Shown here in pieces: positions 8,458 to 16,691 of a stretch of DNA of 64,000 nt (its first letter is position 1; each line of letters begins with the position of its first letter). Location: NCBI RefSeq assembly GCF_001307155.1, contig NZ_CP012830.1, forward strand, positions 3,904,501-3,968,500. The letters run 5' to 3'. The position numbers and the translations under genes are program-made. The stretch comes from Pseudomonas fluorescens (GTDB taxonomy: Bacteria > Pseudomonadota > Gammaproteobacteria > Pseudomonadales > Pseudomonadaceae). Below the pieces are notes generated by a model. It had not been told where the DNA came from and did not search any database. It worked only from the letters and a program-made list of their open reading frames with translations.

Positions 8458-9580
8458 ATTGCAAAGTCCTTTTTATCAGGTGTGCGGCGTCGACCACGCG
8501 CTCCGTGCGCGCGACCAATGGGCAACGCAAGAGCAGTTCGCGCCCGCTTGGCCGGCGAATATGCACACCGGCGGCGTACAGCGCCCGTTGCGCCTCGAGG
8601 GCTTGCTCGGTGCTGGCCAGCGGAACCTTGACGATGCCACCGATGGCCCTTGCGTTGAGGTCGGCCAGTTCGCTGGCCAGCGCCTTGCCGTTGTCGAGAC
8701 TGCGCTGGTCCAGCCGCTGTTCCTGCGCGTAGCGCAGGGCAGTCTGTGCCGCGATGCACGATGGCGGGTTACCCGCCGTGGTGCTCCCGTGTTTGGCCGG
8801 TGTGGCTTTGCCGTAGGCCTTGTAGGCCAGCGCATGGCTGCAGGTGTAGGTGCCGATGGGGATGCAGCCGCCGCCCAGGCTTTTGCCCAGGACGACGATG
8901 TCCGGGCGCGCACCGGACAGGTTCTGCGACAGCAGATGCCCGACGCTGCCCAGGCAGGTGTCGACGTCATTGAACAGGGTCACAATTCGCTGGCTGTTGG
9001 CGATCCGTTCCAGACTGGCGATCAGCATCGGATCGACCGCCTCCAGCAGCCCGTTGGCGGCCGTGCGCAACGGGCCGTAGCACAGGGCAAAACAGTCCTG
9101 CCAGATCGCCATGTCCGGCAGGTCGTGCACCGAGTCGACGTGCACCACCTTGATCCCCAGAAACTCCCCGGACTCCGGATAAAGCCCAGGGGCGCTCAGG
9201 TAGCGCCCGTAAGACAACGAACCGTACGCCACGCCTCCCACGGCAATCACAGTGCGCCGATGGGGGGTGAGCGAACGCGCGAGTTTCAGCGCACCTTCAA
9301 ACGCCTCGTCGCCAGAGTTGCAGACGTACGAGTTCTCCAACCCTTCGGGCATGAACTCGCTGAGTTGCTTGCACAACTCGATCAACGGCGCGGACAGCAG
9401 GACACGGTTGGACAGGCCGATTTTATCGACCTGCCGACTCACGGCCTGCACCACTTCGGGTACTTGCAGGCCGAACCCGCCACTGAGGTCAATTAGTTGA
9501 TGGCCGCGGTTGTCGATGAAACTTTCGTACTGGCCTTCGACGGCCCAGGTTTGCTCTGGATGATTGGTCATGGCGGCCAT
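8447..9580 (-). CDS. Divergent class III aminotransferase-like protein, 377 aa
   Basis: Same fold as its neighbour but shorter and divergent. CNSGDEAFEGALKLAR (87-102) and VLGKSLGGG with Lys233 are kept. However, the usual YHG after the first motif reads AYG (118-120), and the DEIQT-type motif reads NDVDT (204-208), so the Asp that holds the PLP ring nitrogen appears to be Asn. It starts with TAATG against the stop of the dioxygenase gene and overlaps the next aminotransferase by 11 bases. It may be an aminotransferase, an epimerase or mutase, or a partner subunit of the canonical enzyme. Confidence 0.85.
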   Translation of the reverse strand: MAAMTNHPEQTWAVEGQYESFIDNRGHQLIDLSGGFGLQVPEVVQAVSRQVDKIGLSNRVLLSAPLIELCKQLSEFMPEGLENSYVCNSGDEAFEGALKLARSLTPHRRTVIAVGGVAYGSLSYGRYLSAPGLYPESGEFLGIKVVHVDSVHDLPDMAIWQDCFALCYGPLRTAANGLLEAVDPMLIASLERIANSQRIVTLFNDVDTCLGSVGHLLSQNLSGARPDIVVLGKSLGGGCIPIGTYTCSHALAYKAYGKATPAKHGSTTAGNPPSCIAAQTALRYAQEQRLDQRSLDNGKALASELADLNARAIGGIVKVPLASTEQALEAQRALYAAGVHIRRPSGRELLLRCPLVARTERVVDAAHLIKRTLQYAA

Positions 9581-10449
9581 TACCGATAGCTCAGCGCATT
9601 GAAAATGCGACGCTGGTCATCGATGATCGCTTGCCGGCCGTGCATCACCCGACGGTTGTCGATCATCACCAGGTCCAGGTCCTGCCAGCCCACGGTGTGC
9701 GTATTGCGTTCGGTGACCTCGGTGATTTCTGCCAGCAGGTCGGCGGGAATCTCTTCGCCGTTCTCGAAGTCGATCACCGGTTTTTCGTAGTTGAAGGACG
9801 GCCCGAGAATGCTGTTGGCGAAGGCTGGGTGCTCACAGAAACTGGAGGTCTGGCACGCCGGGACACTGTAGGCGTAGGCCACGCAATCGGTGCTTGGGTT
9901 GTACTCCATCCGGGTGTTGGGGTCCTGGCCGATGATCTCGTTCAGGTGCTCGAAACGGGCGTCTTCCAGCTGCTGGATTTCCGGTTTGTAGTAGCTGACG
10001 ATCTTGCGCCACTTTTCGCCCGTCACCGTGCGGCGGTAGCGGATGCGGTTGCTCTCGAAGCGCTGACGGGCCTCTTCGCTGAGTTCCTGGTAGACCTTCA
10101 CCCCATCGCACAAGGTGGTTTGCGAACCTTTGGTGGGGGCGATCTCGCAGAAGAACCAGGTCAGGTCAGGCCAGATCGGCGCGTTGCCGTTTTCGCAGTG
10201 CAGGCCTACAGCATCGGTGCCGGCGTCGACCAGTTGTGCGACGCCTTTGGCGATCACCCGGCCCGGGTCCAGGCTCAGGCGCGAACTGTGTTTTTTCACG
10301 AAGGCACCGAACTCGTCCAGCGACTGGATGCAGTTGCGGAAGATAATCACGCCGGCGTTCGAAAGCTCTTCGAAAACCGCCGCAGTGTCGGCGCTCAAGG
10401 CATACGCGCGATCGGTGATGACACTCGCCTGATAAGTAGATTGAGTCAT
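9580..10449 (-). CDS. TauD/TfdA-family Fe(II)/2-oxoglutarate-dependent dioxygenase, 289 aa
   Basis: The metal-binding triad is visible: His84 and Glu86 in LHCENG (the HxD/E pair) and His270 in RRVMHGR, with the 2-oxoglutarate Arg in RRIFNALSYR at the C-terminus. The pattern after the first pair (P-x-L, CEIAPTKGSQT, LCDG) matches TauD-like enzymes that hydroxylate amino acids or carrier-free small molecules, such as SyrP- or clavaminate-synthase-like proteins. It lies 12 bases after the ligase gene and joins the next gene as TAATG. The likely step is C-H oxidation of an amino-acid-derived intermediate. It is cytoplasmic. Confidence 0.9.
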   Translation of the reverse strand: MTQSTYQASVITDRAYALSADTAAVFEELSNAGVIIFRNCIQSLDEFGAFVKKHSSRLSLDPGRVIAKGVAQLVDAGTDAVGLHCENGNAPIWPDLTWFFCEIAPTKGSQTTLCDGVKVYQELSEEARQRFESNRIRYRRTVTGEKWRKIVSYYKPEIQQLEDARFEHLNEIIGQDPNTRMEYNPSTDCVAYAYSVPACQTSSFCEHPAFANSILGPSFNYEKPVIDFENGEEIPADLLAEITEVTERNTHTVGWQDLDLVMIDNRRVMHGRQAIIDDQRRIFNALSYR

Positions 10450-10461
10450 GTCGCTAATCCT

Positions 10462-11994
10462 TTAGTGAGTACATGTCTGACGATGCAGGTCGGTGGCGTG
10501 CGCTCTACGGGCCGGGCCATTGAGGGCATAGAGGCTTTGCAGCTGCGGGGCGTCCGGCGCCAGTGGCCAGATGGCCTGCGGCAGTTCGACTTCCGAGAAG
10601 CGCTGTTGCGCCCAGTCCTGAGTGTGCTGGTGATCGAATAGCGGTCCGATGCTGAGTACGATCGCCAGTTGCCCGTCTGTGGTCATGAACATCAGTGCAT
10701 CGTTCACGCCGGTTTGCTCTTTGAACTCCAGCTCGATTTGCTCTGGAGAAACATTGCGGCCGTTGGGCAGGCAGATGATGTTTTTCTCGCGGCCGGTGAT
10801 GAACAGGAAACCCTCGTCATCGAACTCGCCGATATCACCGGTGCGCAGCCAGCCATCCTCGGTGAAGGAGCAGGCGCTCGGATCGACCCACGAGTAGCCC
10901 TGGAACATTGAGCTGCTTTTGATTTCTACCCGTTGCTGATCCGTCACCCGGACCTGGACGTGCGGCAGGGGTTTGCCAACGCTGCCGAGCTTGCTGTTGG
11001 CCGGGGTGTTGACGCTCACCACCGAACCGTTCTCGCTCAATCCGTAACCTTGATGAACCTGAATACCCTGTGCGCTCAGGCGCTGCAGTTTTTCACTGCT
11101 GATCGGAGCGCCACCGGCGGTGATGTACAACTCGTTGCGCAGCAACGACAGCAGCTCCGTGTCGGTGTTTTGCTCGGCCACTTCAAGGAGCACGTCGAGC
11201 ATGATCGGCGGTACGGTCACCGCGCTTGCCCGGGTTTTGAGCAGTTGCGCCAGAATCGCCGAGGTGTCGTAGCCCGCTTCGCCGATCAACGGCGTGCGCT
11301 CGTCGAGGAAGTATACCGTGCCGCCGGACAGCAGCGGCAGGTAGACCGCCGTGACCTGTTCGATCAACAGGCTCAGCGGCACCACCGACAGGTAGCGCTT
11401 TTGATAGCTGGCCGGGACCACGCCGAGTAGCGATTGCAGCACGGCGCTCAGGCCGCCCAGGCTTTGCTTAACGCCTTTGGGTTTGCTGGTGGTGCCGGAG
11501 GTGTGGATGACTTTGCAGGTCCATTCGGCATCGGCGCTGTCGATGAAGCTCGGGCCCGTTGGCACCGGAGCCGGGGTCTCGAGTGCGCTGGGCACATGGA
11601 TCAGGCGGCTGGCGTTCAGGTCGATTTCCCAGCGCTTTTCCAGCGTCTCCCGGCCTTTGTCATCGACCAGGAAGCCCGAGCATTCGAAGGCCAGGTGTTC
11701 GGCCTGGTACTTGCTGAAGCCCAACGGCAGCGGCAAGGAGGTGAAGCCGAAGAGCAGGCAGGCGAAGTCGGCGATGACCCAGTCGCTGCTGTTGCGCATG
11801 ACGATGCCGATGGTGCGCTTTTCGTCGGTGAACTGACGGTTCATGTGTTGCCCCAACTGCCGGGCATGCTCCAGCACCTGGGTGTAGGTCAGGCGCCGCC
11901 CACCCGTACCGTCTGCCGCAGGAATATCGACGACGCAGACGGCATCCGGTGTGCGTTGGGCCTGGGCCAGCAAGTCTTCGACGAAATGCGTCAT
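10462..11994 (-). CDS. AMP-dependent acid ligase (ANL superfamily), 510 aa
   Basis: An adenylating enzyme with core motifs in order: HTSGTTSKPKG (164-174), GYGLSENG (316-323), TGD (386-388), and the hinge GREKNI with GRNVSPEQIE (401-421). The C-terminal A10 region reads LNGPARRAHA, with no obvious Lys where PKTxxGK normally places it. It has no fused carrier or condensation domain, and no carrier protein is seen nearby. The start at 11994 is set by the ATGA overlap with the stop of the upstream hemolysin-family gene; a longer frame exists but runs into that gene. It probably activates an acid for transfer to an amine or CoA. Confidence 0.9.
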   Translation of the reverse strand: MTHFVEDLLAQAQRTPDAVCVVDIPAADGTGGRRLTYTQVLEHARQLGQHMNRQFTDEKRTIGIVMRNSSDWVIADFACLLFGFTSLPLPLGFSKYQAEHLAFECSGFLVDDKGRETLEKRWEIDLNASRLIHVPSALETPAPVPTGPSFIDSADAEWTCKVIHTSGTTSKPKGVKQSLGGLSAVLQSLLGVVPASYQKRYLSVVPLSLLIEQVTAVYLPLLSGGTVYFLDERTPLIGEAGYDTSAILAQLLKTRASAVTVPPIMLDVLLEVAEQNTDTELLSLLRNELYITAGGAPISSEKLQRLSAQGIQVHQGYGLSENGSVVSVNTPANSKLGSVGKPLPHVQVRVTDQQRVEIKSSSMFQGYSWVDPSACSFTEDGWLRTGDIGEFDDEGFLFITGREKNIICLPNGRNVSPEQIELEFKEQTGVNDALMFMTTDGQLAIVLSIGPLFDHQHTQDWAQQRFSEVELPQAIWPLAPDAPQLQSLYALNGPARRAHATDLHRQTCTH

Positions 11995-12599
11995 GCTGCT
12001 TGCTCGCTCTGCACGTCGAGTCGGAAAACGGTCTTGAGGACGGTCTCGTGATAGTGACGCTTCATATCGCCCAGCTTGATGTAGCCGGTGATGGGCGTCT
12101 GCTCGTAGTAGGAGCCCCATTCGACTTCCGCTTGTGGGGTCATGCGTTGCGGGTCGGCATCGCAGATTTTGTTGACCTTGACGTTGCAGTAGCCCATCGA
12201 TTTGATCAATTGCGGTGTGCAGGTGCACAGCACGTAGCGTGCGCCCATACACCAGGTCACCATTGAGAGCATGTTGAACAGGGTCTGGCCGGCAGCCGAA
12301 TTGATCGATGCGGTATTGCCGATTTCGACGATGCTGTCGCGTTCAATCCGGGTGTTGGTGATGCGCGACAGCGTCTCCTCGGACGGTGAGTCCAGATAAC
12401 ACTCGGACAATAGAGGGCCTGACTTGGCGAAACTGAAACCGGCACACGACTGAATGGAGTCATTGTTATCGAATACGATTAAAAAGTACTCGGGAGATGG
12501 CTCGATGATGGCGTTAAAGGCTTTCATGTACCGGCGTTTAACAAAGTCGACGGCGGACTTCCAGAGTAGGGTGTTGCGTTTGGCTACTTGAGTACGCAT
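11991..12599 (-). CDS. Thermostable hemolysin-family protein (PF12261-like, GNAT-resembling), 202 aa
   Basis: The pattern RRYMKAFNA (22-30), CAGF (52-55), ECYLD (66-70) and VEIGN (91-95), followed by a helix and GYCNVKVNK, matches the thermostable hemolysin family named after Vibrio proteins. The fold resembles GNAT-type acyltransferases and autoinducer synthases, so the haemolysin name is probably misleading. There is no signal peptide. The ATG at 12599 is chosen because AAAGGA lies 8 bases before it. It is the first gene of the operon, overlaps the ligase by 4 bases, and faces the LysR gene across an AT-rich region. An acyl or aminoacyl transfer role with the ligase is my inference. Confidence 0.8.
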   Translation of the reverse strand: MRTQVAKRNTLLWKSAVDFVKRRYMKAFNAIIEPSPEYFLIVFDNNDSIQSCAGFSFAKSGPLLSECYLDSPSEETLSRITNTRIERDSIVEIGNTASINSAAGQTLFNMLSMVTWCMGARYVLCTCTPQLIKSMGYCNVKVNKICDADPQRMTPQAEVEWGSYYEQTPITGYIKLGDMKRHYHETVLKTVFRLDVQSEQAA

Positions 12600-13099
12600 G
12601 CAAGTTTTCCTTTCTTTTCTGCGTGAGTCGATAGACGGGTTGTTTTGGTACAAAGGTACTAAAGCCTCTTGTTGTTACGGCAACAGGGGGCTTATCCATG
12701 CCCTATGTAATAGCGTGGCTTAATAAAGTTAATTGATTGATTTTTATAGTGTTTTTATTTAGTTATGACGAATTTTCAGGCTGCCGCACGCGTCCGCAGA
12801 AAAGGCCACAAAGGTATGTGCGATTTTTCTGAACGGAAGATACGGGTGTGATTTGGCGTGTCAGCGAGTAGCGAATCCTTCCGATGGATTAATGAGATAG
12901 CGTCCTGCTTGGCGTGGCGTTTTATCATGAGCGGCTTGATTGTTTTAAATGAATTAATTAGTCGCTATTCATTCAGAATCTTCATGTGAGGCATGAGGGC
13001 AATCGCGGTATCGATGGTGTAGGGCGAGAGGTTTTTTTGTGGTAAAACGCCGAGCCGCAGTAGCGGTGGTTTTTACCCGATACGGACATGGAGGTTCGA
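12600..13099. promoter_or_regulatory. AT-rich divergent control region of the biosynthetic operon and its LysR gene
   Basis: These 500 bases hold no gene I can support. They are far richer in A+T than the flanks (for example 12720-12775), as expected for promoters or acquired DNA. A 13-bp hairpin lies at 12662-12693. Both the minus-strand operon (start 12599) and the LysR gene (start 13100) must be driven from here. Confidence 0.6.
12662..12693 (+). other. 13-bp stem-loop in the operon leader
   Basis: AAGCCTCTTGTTG pairs with CAACAGGGGGCTT around TTACGG. In plus-strand RNA all 13 pairs form, two as G-U; in the leader RNA of the operon those two become C-A mismatches, with a TTTAGT tail. It could be a terminator against antisense reading, or an attenuator. 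Confidence 0.4.
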
Positions 13100-14023
13100 A
13101 TGTTTTCCAGGATCAGTCTCGACCAGTGGCAGGCTTTTGTTTCTACAGTCGAGTGTGGAGGTTTCCAGCAGGCCGGCGAGTATATGTTCAAGTCACAGTC
13201 GGCCGTCAGCCATTCGGTCAACCGCATGGAAACCCTGCTGGGTCAGGAACTGTTCCTGATCGAGGGGCGCAAGGCCGTATTGACACCTCTGGGCCAGGCC
13301 CTGTTGCCTCAGGCCAAGCATCTGCTGGGCTCGGCGAAAAAGCTTGAGCGACTGGCCATTCAGTACCAGCCGGGGTTGTGTATCGAACACTCGCTGGCGG
13401 TCGACATGCTGTTTCCCGCCAACGTGCTGGAGCAAGCGCTGTCACGCTTTTCTTCGGTTTTGCAGGGGTACCATGTCCGGCTTCACGAAACGGCCGTGTC
13501 CGGCGCATACGAATTGCTGGAAAACGGCAAGGTCGAGTTGGGCATCGCCAGTAGTCTGCCGGAGGGCTATATGCAGGAGTTCCTGCTCAACGTTTCACTG
13601 CTGTGTGTCGTGGCGTCTGATCACTCTCTGGCCCATTTCAATGGCGAGCTGAACCTGGCTGACATGAAAGACTACCGGCAAATCGTGGTTAGCGATTCGG
13701 CTATCCGCAACTCCCAGAACAGCAGTTGGTCCGGCGCGTCCCAGTGCTGGACCGTAAGCAACCTGAGCACCGCGCTGACGTTTGTCGAACGCGGTCTGGG
13801 TTTTGCCTGGTTGCCTGAACACATGGTCAGCGACAAGCTGGCGAGCGGTCAGTTGCGCCTGGTACCACTGTGTCATCAACGCGAATGCAACGTGCCGATG
13901 TATATGGGATTCCTGGAAGAGTACAGGTTCAACCCGGAAGTCCGGCTGATGACCGACATCATTCGCGAGCAGTGCCGGAACATTAATAGCGCCAAGGCCG
14001 ATACTCTGGCCCTGGCGCTCTGA
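13100..14023 (+). CDS. LysR-family transcriptional regulator, 307 aa
   Basis: The N-terminal winged helix-turn-helix is clear: WQAFVSTVECGGFQQAGEYM followed by KSQSAVSHSVNRMETLLGQELF, with the wing RKAVLTPLGQ. A periplasmic-binding-like effector domain follows. I choose the ATG at 13100 because GGAGG sits 5 bases upstream; the in-frame ATG at 13088 overlaps that site. The gene is divergent from the five-gene biosynthetic operon, the usual arrangement for a LysR activator and its target. The co-inducer is unknown, perhaps a pathway product or precursor. Confidence 0.9.
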   Translation: MFSRISLDQWQAFVSTVECGGFQQAGEYMFKSQSAVSHSVNRMETLLGQELFLIEGRKAVLTPLGQALLPQAKHLLGSAKKLERLAIQYQPGLCIEHSLAVDMLFPANVLEQALSRFSSVLQGYHVRLHETAVSGAYELLENGKVELGIASSLPEGYMQEFLLNVSLLCVVASDHSLAHFNGELNLADMKDYRQIVVSDSAIRNSQNSSWSGASQCWTVSNLSTALTFVERGLGFAWLPEHMVSDKLASGQLRLVPLCHQRECNVPMYMGFLEEYRFNPEVRLMTDIIREQCRNINSAKADTLALAL

Positions 14024-14571
14024 TGTGGTCGACCGAGACGGGCGGGCTGGTCAATTATCCTCGGCGCTCGGCAGGCTCTTGAGGAGTTGATTGATGCGTT
14101 TGACCTCTTCGGTTTTGGCGCACTGTTCCCAGTGCTTATAGAGATGGCATGGGGTATTTCCTGAAATCGATGAGATGGTAGGACTATCCCTTGGCGGGTG
14201 ATGAACAAAAAAGCGACTTTTTTGAGGTCTATCCACCCAGGGTGCTCATCATCGGGCGGATAGCGGTCGTAGCAGCCAGGTAAGGGGGCGGTGCAAAGAC
14301 GGAACAATCCTGTTTGTTCCGTGCTTTTTTCCAGCAGGTCGGGATGAATGCGGTCCAGGCTCTGTATGAAAAATAAGTACGATTTCCTGAAAAATGACGC
14401 TGTTCAGTCAGCCTTTTAACTGGCCTCAGTGTCTGTTGGCTTTCGTTGGGGTGGAGGGTATTTTGGGTAATGTCTGCTTACTTTTGATCGCCGTTAAATC
14501 TTGAATCACTCGTCTACTCTGCCTGCACAGACCAGGAGTCTGTCGTTATCAGCAGTCGCAAGGAGCGAACC
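14024..14571. other. Gene-poor stretch with a possible frameshifted small gene
   Basis: On the minus strand, 14310-14200 reads YRPPDDEHPGWIDLKKVAFLF-like sequence, and 14160-14051 in another frame reads HWEQCAKTEEVKRINQLLKSL, ending SAEDN and a stop. Together they look like one small protein broken by a frameshift, but I recognise no family. The rest (14340-14571) shows no gene; its end is the leader of the DUF1508 gene. Confidence 0.35.
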
Positions 14572-14763
14572 ATGTACTTTGAGATCTACAGGCAGTCGCG
14601 AGGCACTCCGCTTACCGGGAAGGGCCAATGGCGCTGGCGTTTAAGGGCGGCCAATCATGAGACGGTTGCCAGCGGCGAGTCGTACGTCAACAAGGCGGAT
14701 TGCCTGCACGTGATCGGGTTGATCAAAAGCGTCCACAACGAAACGTCGGTGAAGGAGATCTAG
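14572..14763 (+). CDS. DUF1508 (YegP-like) small protein, 63 aa
   Basis: Matches the single-repeat DUF1508 fold: FEIYRQSRG, then QWRWRLRAANHETVASGESYV and a helix ending VIGLIKSVH. E. coli YegP has two such repeats; this has one. An AAGGAG is placed 7 bases before the ATG. A perfect 11-bp hairpin follows at 14788-14818. Function in the family is poorly known. Confidence 0.85.
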   Translation: MYFEIYRQSRGTPLTGKGQWRWRLRAANHETVASGESYVNKADCLHVIGLIKSVHNETSVKEI

Positions 14764-14787
14764 GCTGTACCTGCTGGTGTGTGGAAA

Positions 14788-14818
14788 CGAAGCTGCTCAG
14801 GTACATCGAGCAGCTTCG
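14788..14818 (+). terminator. Perfect 11-bp hairpin after the DUF1508 gene
   Basis: CGAAGCTGCTC and GAGCAGCTTCG pair around a 9-base loop, 25 bases after the stop codon. No T-run follows, so termination would be weak or factor-dependent. Confidence 0.55.
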
Positions 14819-15009
14819 CGGCTTCGGCGTCTGCTGAATCAGGTCATCCGCCAAGTGGCGAAAGGGGGGGGTAAATGAATGGCCAAAATCGCCGCAGTTT
14901 CGCCCTTGCATCACCTCCCACGCTCCTGCTTAATGTCACGCAGCTCATGGCGCTGGAGATTAGCCGGCGACCTCGGATAGTAGAAAAATCACTATAAAAA
15001 GAGCAATCA

Positions 15010-15978
15010 GTGACTCATCAGCATGGAACGCATTGGGGCGAGCATGTGGCGCTATCGCTCGTCATTCCGGTCTTTAATGAAGCTGCCACCATCGATTTGT
15101 TCATGGCGCGGATCACTGACGTCTTCAAGGATGAGGCGCTGGTCGGTCTGGAGATGGTGTTCGTCAATGACGGCAGTACCGACACCACGCTGGAGCTGCT
15201 TCTGGAGCGCCAGAAGACTGACCCCCGCGTGCGAATCGTCGATCTGAGTCGCAATTTCGGCAAGGAAGCGGCGTTGACCGCGGGCTTGCAGACTGCCACT
15301 GGCCAGGTGGTAGTGCCCATCGATGTCGATCTCCAGGACCCGCCCGAAGTCGTCCTCCAGATGATCGCCCGCTGGCGTGAAGGCTATGAAGTGGTGCTGG
15401 GCCATCGCGTGAGTCGTCACAACGACTCTTGGGCCAAGCAAACCTCCGCCAACTGGTTTTATCACCTGCACAACAAAATATCTGATCAGCCGCTGCCGAA
15501 AAATGTCGGTGATTTTCGGCTCATGGACCGCTGCGTGATCGATGCCTTGCAGACCTTGCCGGAGTCACGGCGTTTCATGAAGGGCTTGTTCGCCTGGGTC
15601 GGGTTTCGGACGACCCATGTCGATTACGAGCGTCCGGAGCGGGTGGCGGGGGAAAGCAAATTCAATGGCTGGCGCTTGTGGAATTTCGCGCTGGAAGGCA
15701 TCACCAGTTTCAGCACCGACCCGCTCAAGGTATGGACGTATCTGGGGCTGTTGGTGTCGGTGGTTTCTTTTTCATTTGCCACTTTCATTGTGTTGCGGAC
15801 GTTGTTGACCGGGATCGATGTCCCGGGCTACGCCTCGCTGATGGTTGCCGTCACCTTTCTGGGGGGGCTGCAATTGATCGGTATCGGGGTGCTGGGTGAG
15901 TACCTGGGCAGAACCTACATCGAATCAAAACGCCGCCCGGTTTTTCTGGTGCGTCGCGTCCATAACGCCAAGGACTGA
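15010..15978 (+). CDS. gtrB: Family 2 glycosyltransferase, GtrB/ArnC-like polyprenyl-phosphate sugar transferase, 322 aa
   Basis: The N-terminal GT-A domain shows LVIPVFNEAATI, FVNDGSTDTT, the lipid-side DLSRNFGKEAA motif and DVDLQDPPE (DxD-like). Two membrane segments follow near residues 235-300, as in GtrB and ArnC, which load a sugar on undecaprenyl phosphate at the inner face of the inner membrane. The start is a GTG with a poor ribosome site, so it could lie a little further in. It heads a four-gene operon (methyltransferase, GtrA, large membrane protein) spaced by 2 bases or overlapping, which suggests glycan decoration of an O-antigen or similar surface polymer. Confidence 0.88.
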   Translation: MTHQHGTHWGEHVALSLVIPVFNEAATIDLFMARITDVFKDEALVGLEMVFVNDGSTDTTLELLLERQKTDPRVRIVDLSRNFGKEAALTAGLQTATGQVVVPIDVDLQDPPEVVLQMIARWREGYEVVLGHRVSRHNDSWAKQTSANWFYHLHNKISDQPLPKNVGDFRLMDRCVIDALQTLPESRRFMKGLFAWVGFRTTHVDYERPERVAGESKFNGWRLWNFALEGITSFSTDPLKVWTYLGLLVSVVSFSFATFIVLRTLLTGIDVPGYASLMVAVTFLGGLQLIGIGVLGEYLGRTYIESKRRPVFLVRRVHNAKD

Positions 15979-15980
15979 CC

Positions 15981-16691
15981 ATGGATCTCAAGGAAACCGA
16001 CATCCTCGGTTCAAGCATCGAGCAGCATTGGTACTACCGCTCAAAAGCGGCGGCGACGACTCGTTTGCTGGGCAATGCGCGGGTCGACAGGATTCTTGAC
16101 GTAGGTGCGGGTTCGGGGTTCTTTTCCCATCATCTGCTGACCCATACGGCAGCCACCGAGGCCTGGTGCGTGGACATCAGCTACGAAGCGGATTCGGACG
16201 CCACGACTGCCGGGAAACCGGTGCACTATCGCCGTTCGATCGACTCGGTTGATGCCGATCTGGTGCTGCTGATGGATGTGCTGGAACATGTCGATGACGA
16301 TGTCGGGTTGCTCAAGGCGTACGTCGATAAAGTCTCGTCCGGCAGTCGTTTCCTGATGACCGTGCCGGCATTCCAGTTTCTCTGGAGCGGGCACGATGAC
16401 TTTCTTGAACACAAACGTCGCTATACCTTGCCGCAACTGGAGAGGGTGGCCAGGGAAGCCGGTTTGACAGTGAAGCAGGGCACTTACTATTTCGGCGCGG
16501 TGTTCCCGATTGCAGCGACCCTGCGGTTGCTGTCCCAAGGCGCACAACCTTCGTCGCCACGCTCGCAACTCAAGCAGCACCATCCATTGGTCAATACGCT
16601 GCTCAAGACCTTGTGCAGTATCGAACGTCCGTTCATGGGCGCGAACCGCCTGGCGGGTCTGACGGTGTTCGTGCTGGCGCAGAAACCGTGA
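15981..16691 (+). CDS. Class I SAM-dependent methyltransferase, 236 aa
   Basis: Motif I is ILDVGAGSGFFS (about 38-49), the acidic loop is CVDIS, and the DVLEHVDDD segment is the usual motif IV of small-molecule methyltransferases. The C-terminal half is basic and ends with a short hydrophobic helix, which may hold it near the membrane. It starts 2 bases after the glycosyltransferase stop and overlaps the GtrA gene (GTGA). By context it may methylate the lipid-linked sugar or act on a partner of this pathway; the acceptor cannot be read from sequence. Confidence 0.85.
   Translation: MDLKETDILGSSIEQHWYYRSKAAATTRLLGNARVDRILDVGAGSGFFSHHLLTHTAATEAWCVDISYEADSDATTAGKPVHYRRSIDSVDADLVLLMDVLEHVDDDVGLLKAYVDKVSSGSRFLMTVPAFQFLWSGHDDFLEHKRRYTLPQLERVAREAGLTVKQGTYYFGAVFPIAATLRLLSQGAQPSSPRSQLKQHHPLVNTLLKTLCSIERPFMGANRLAGLTVFVLAQKP

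Noticed and set aside
11995..12252. N-terminal extension of the AMP-ligase frame
   Set aside because: It lies within the hemolysin-family gene; the start is fixed by the ATGA overlap.
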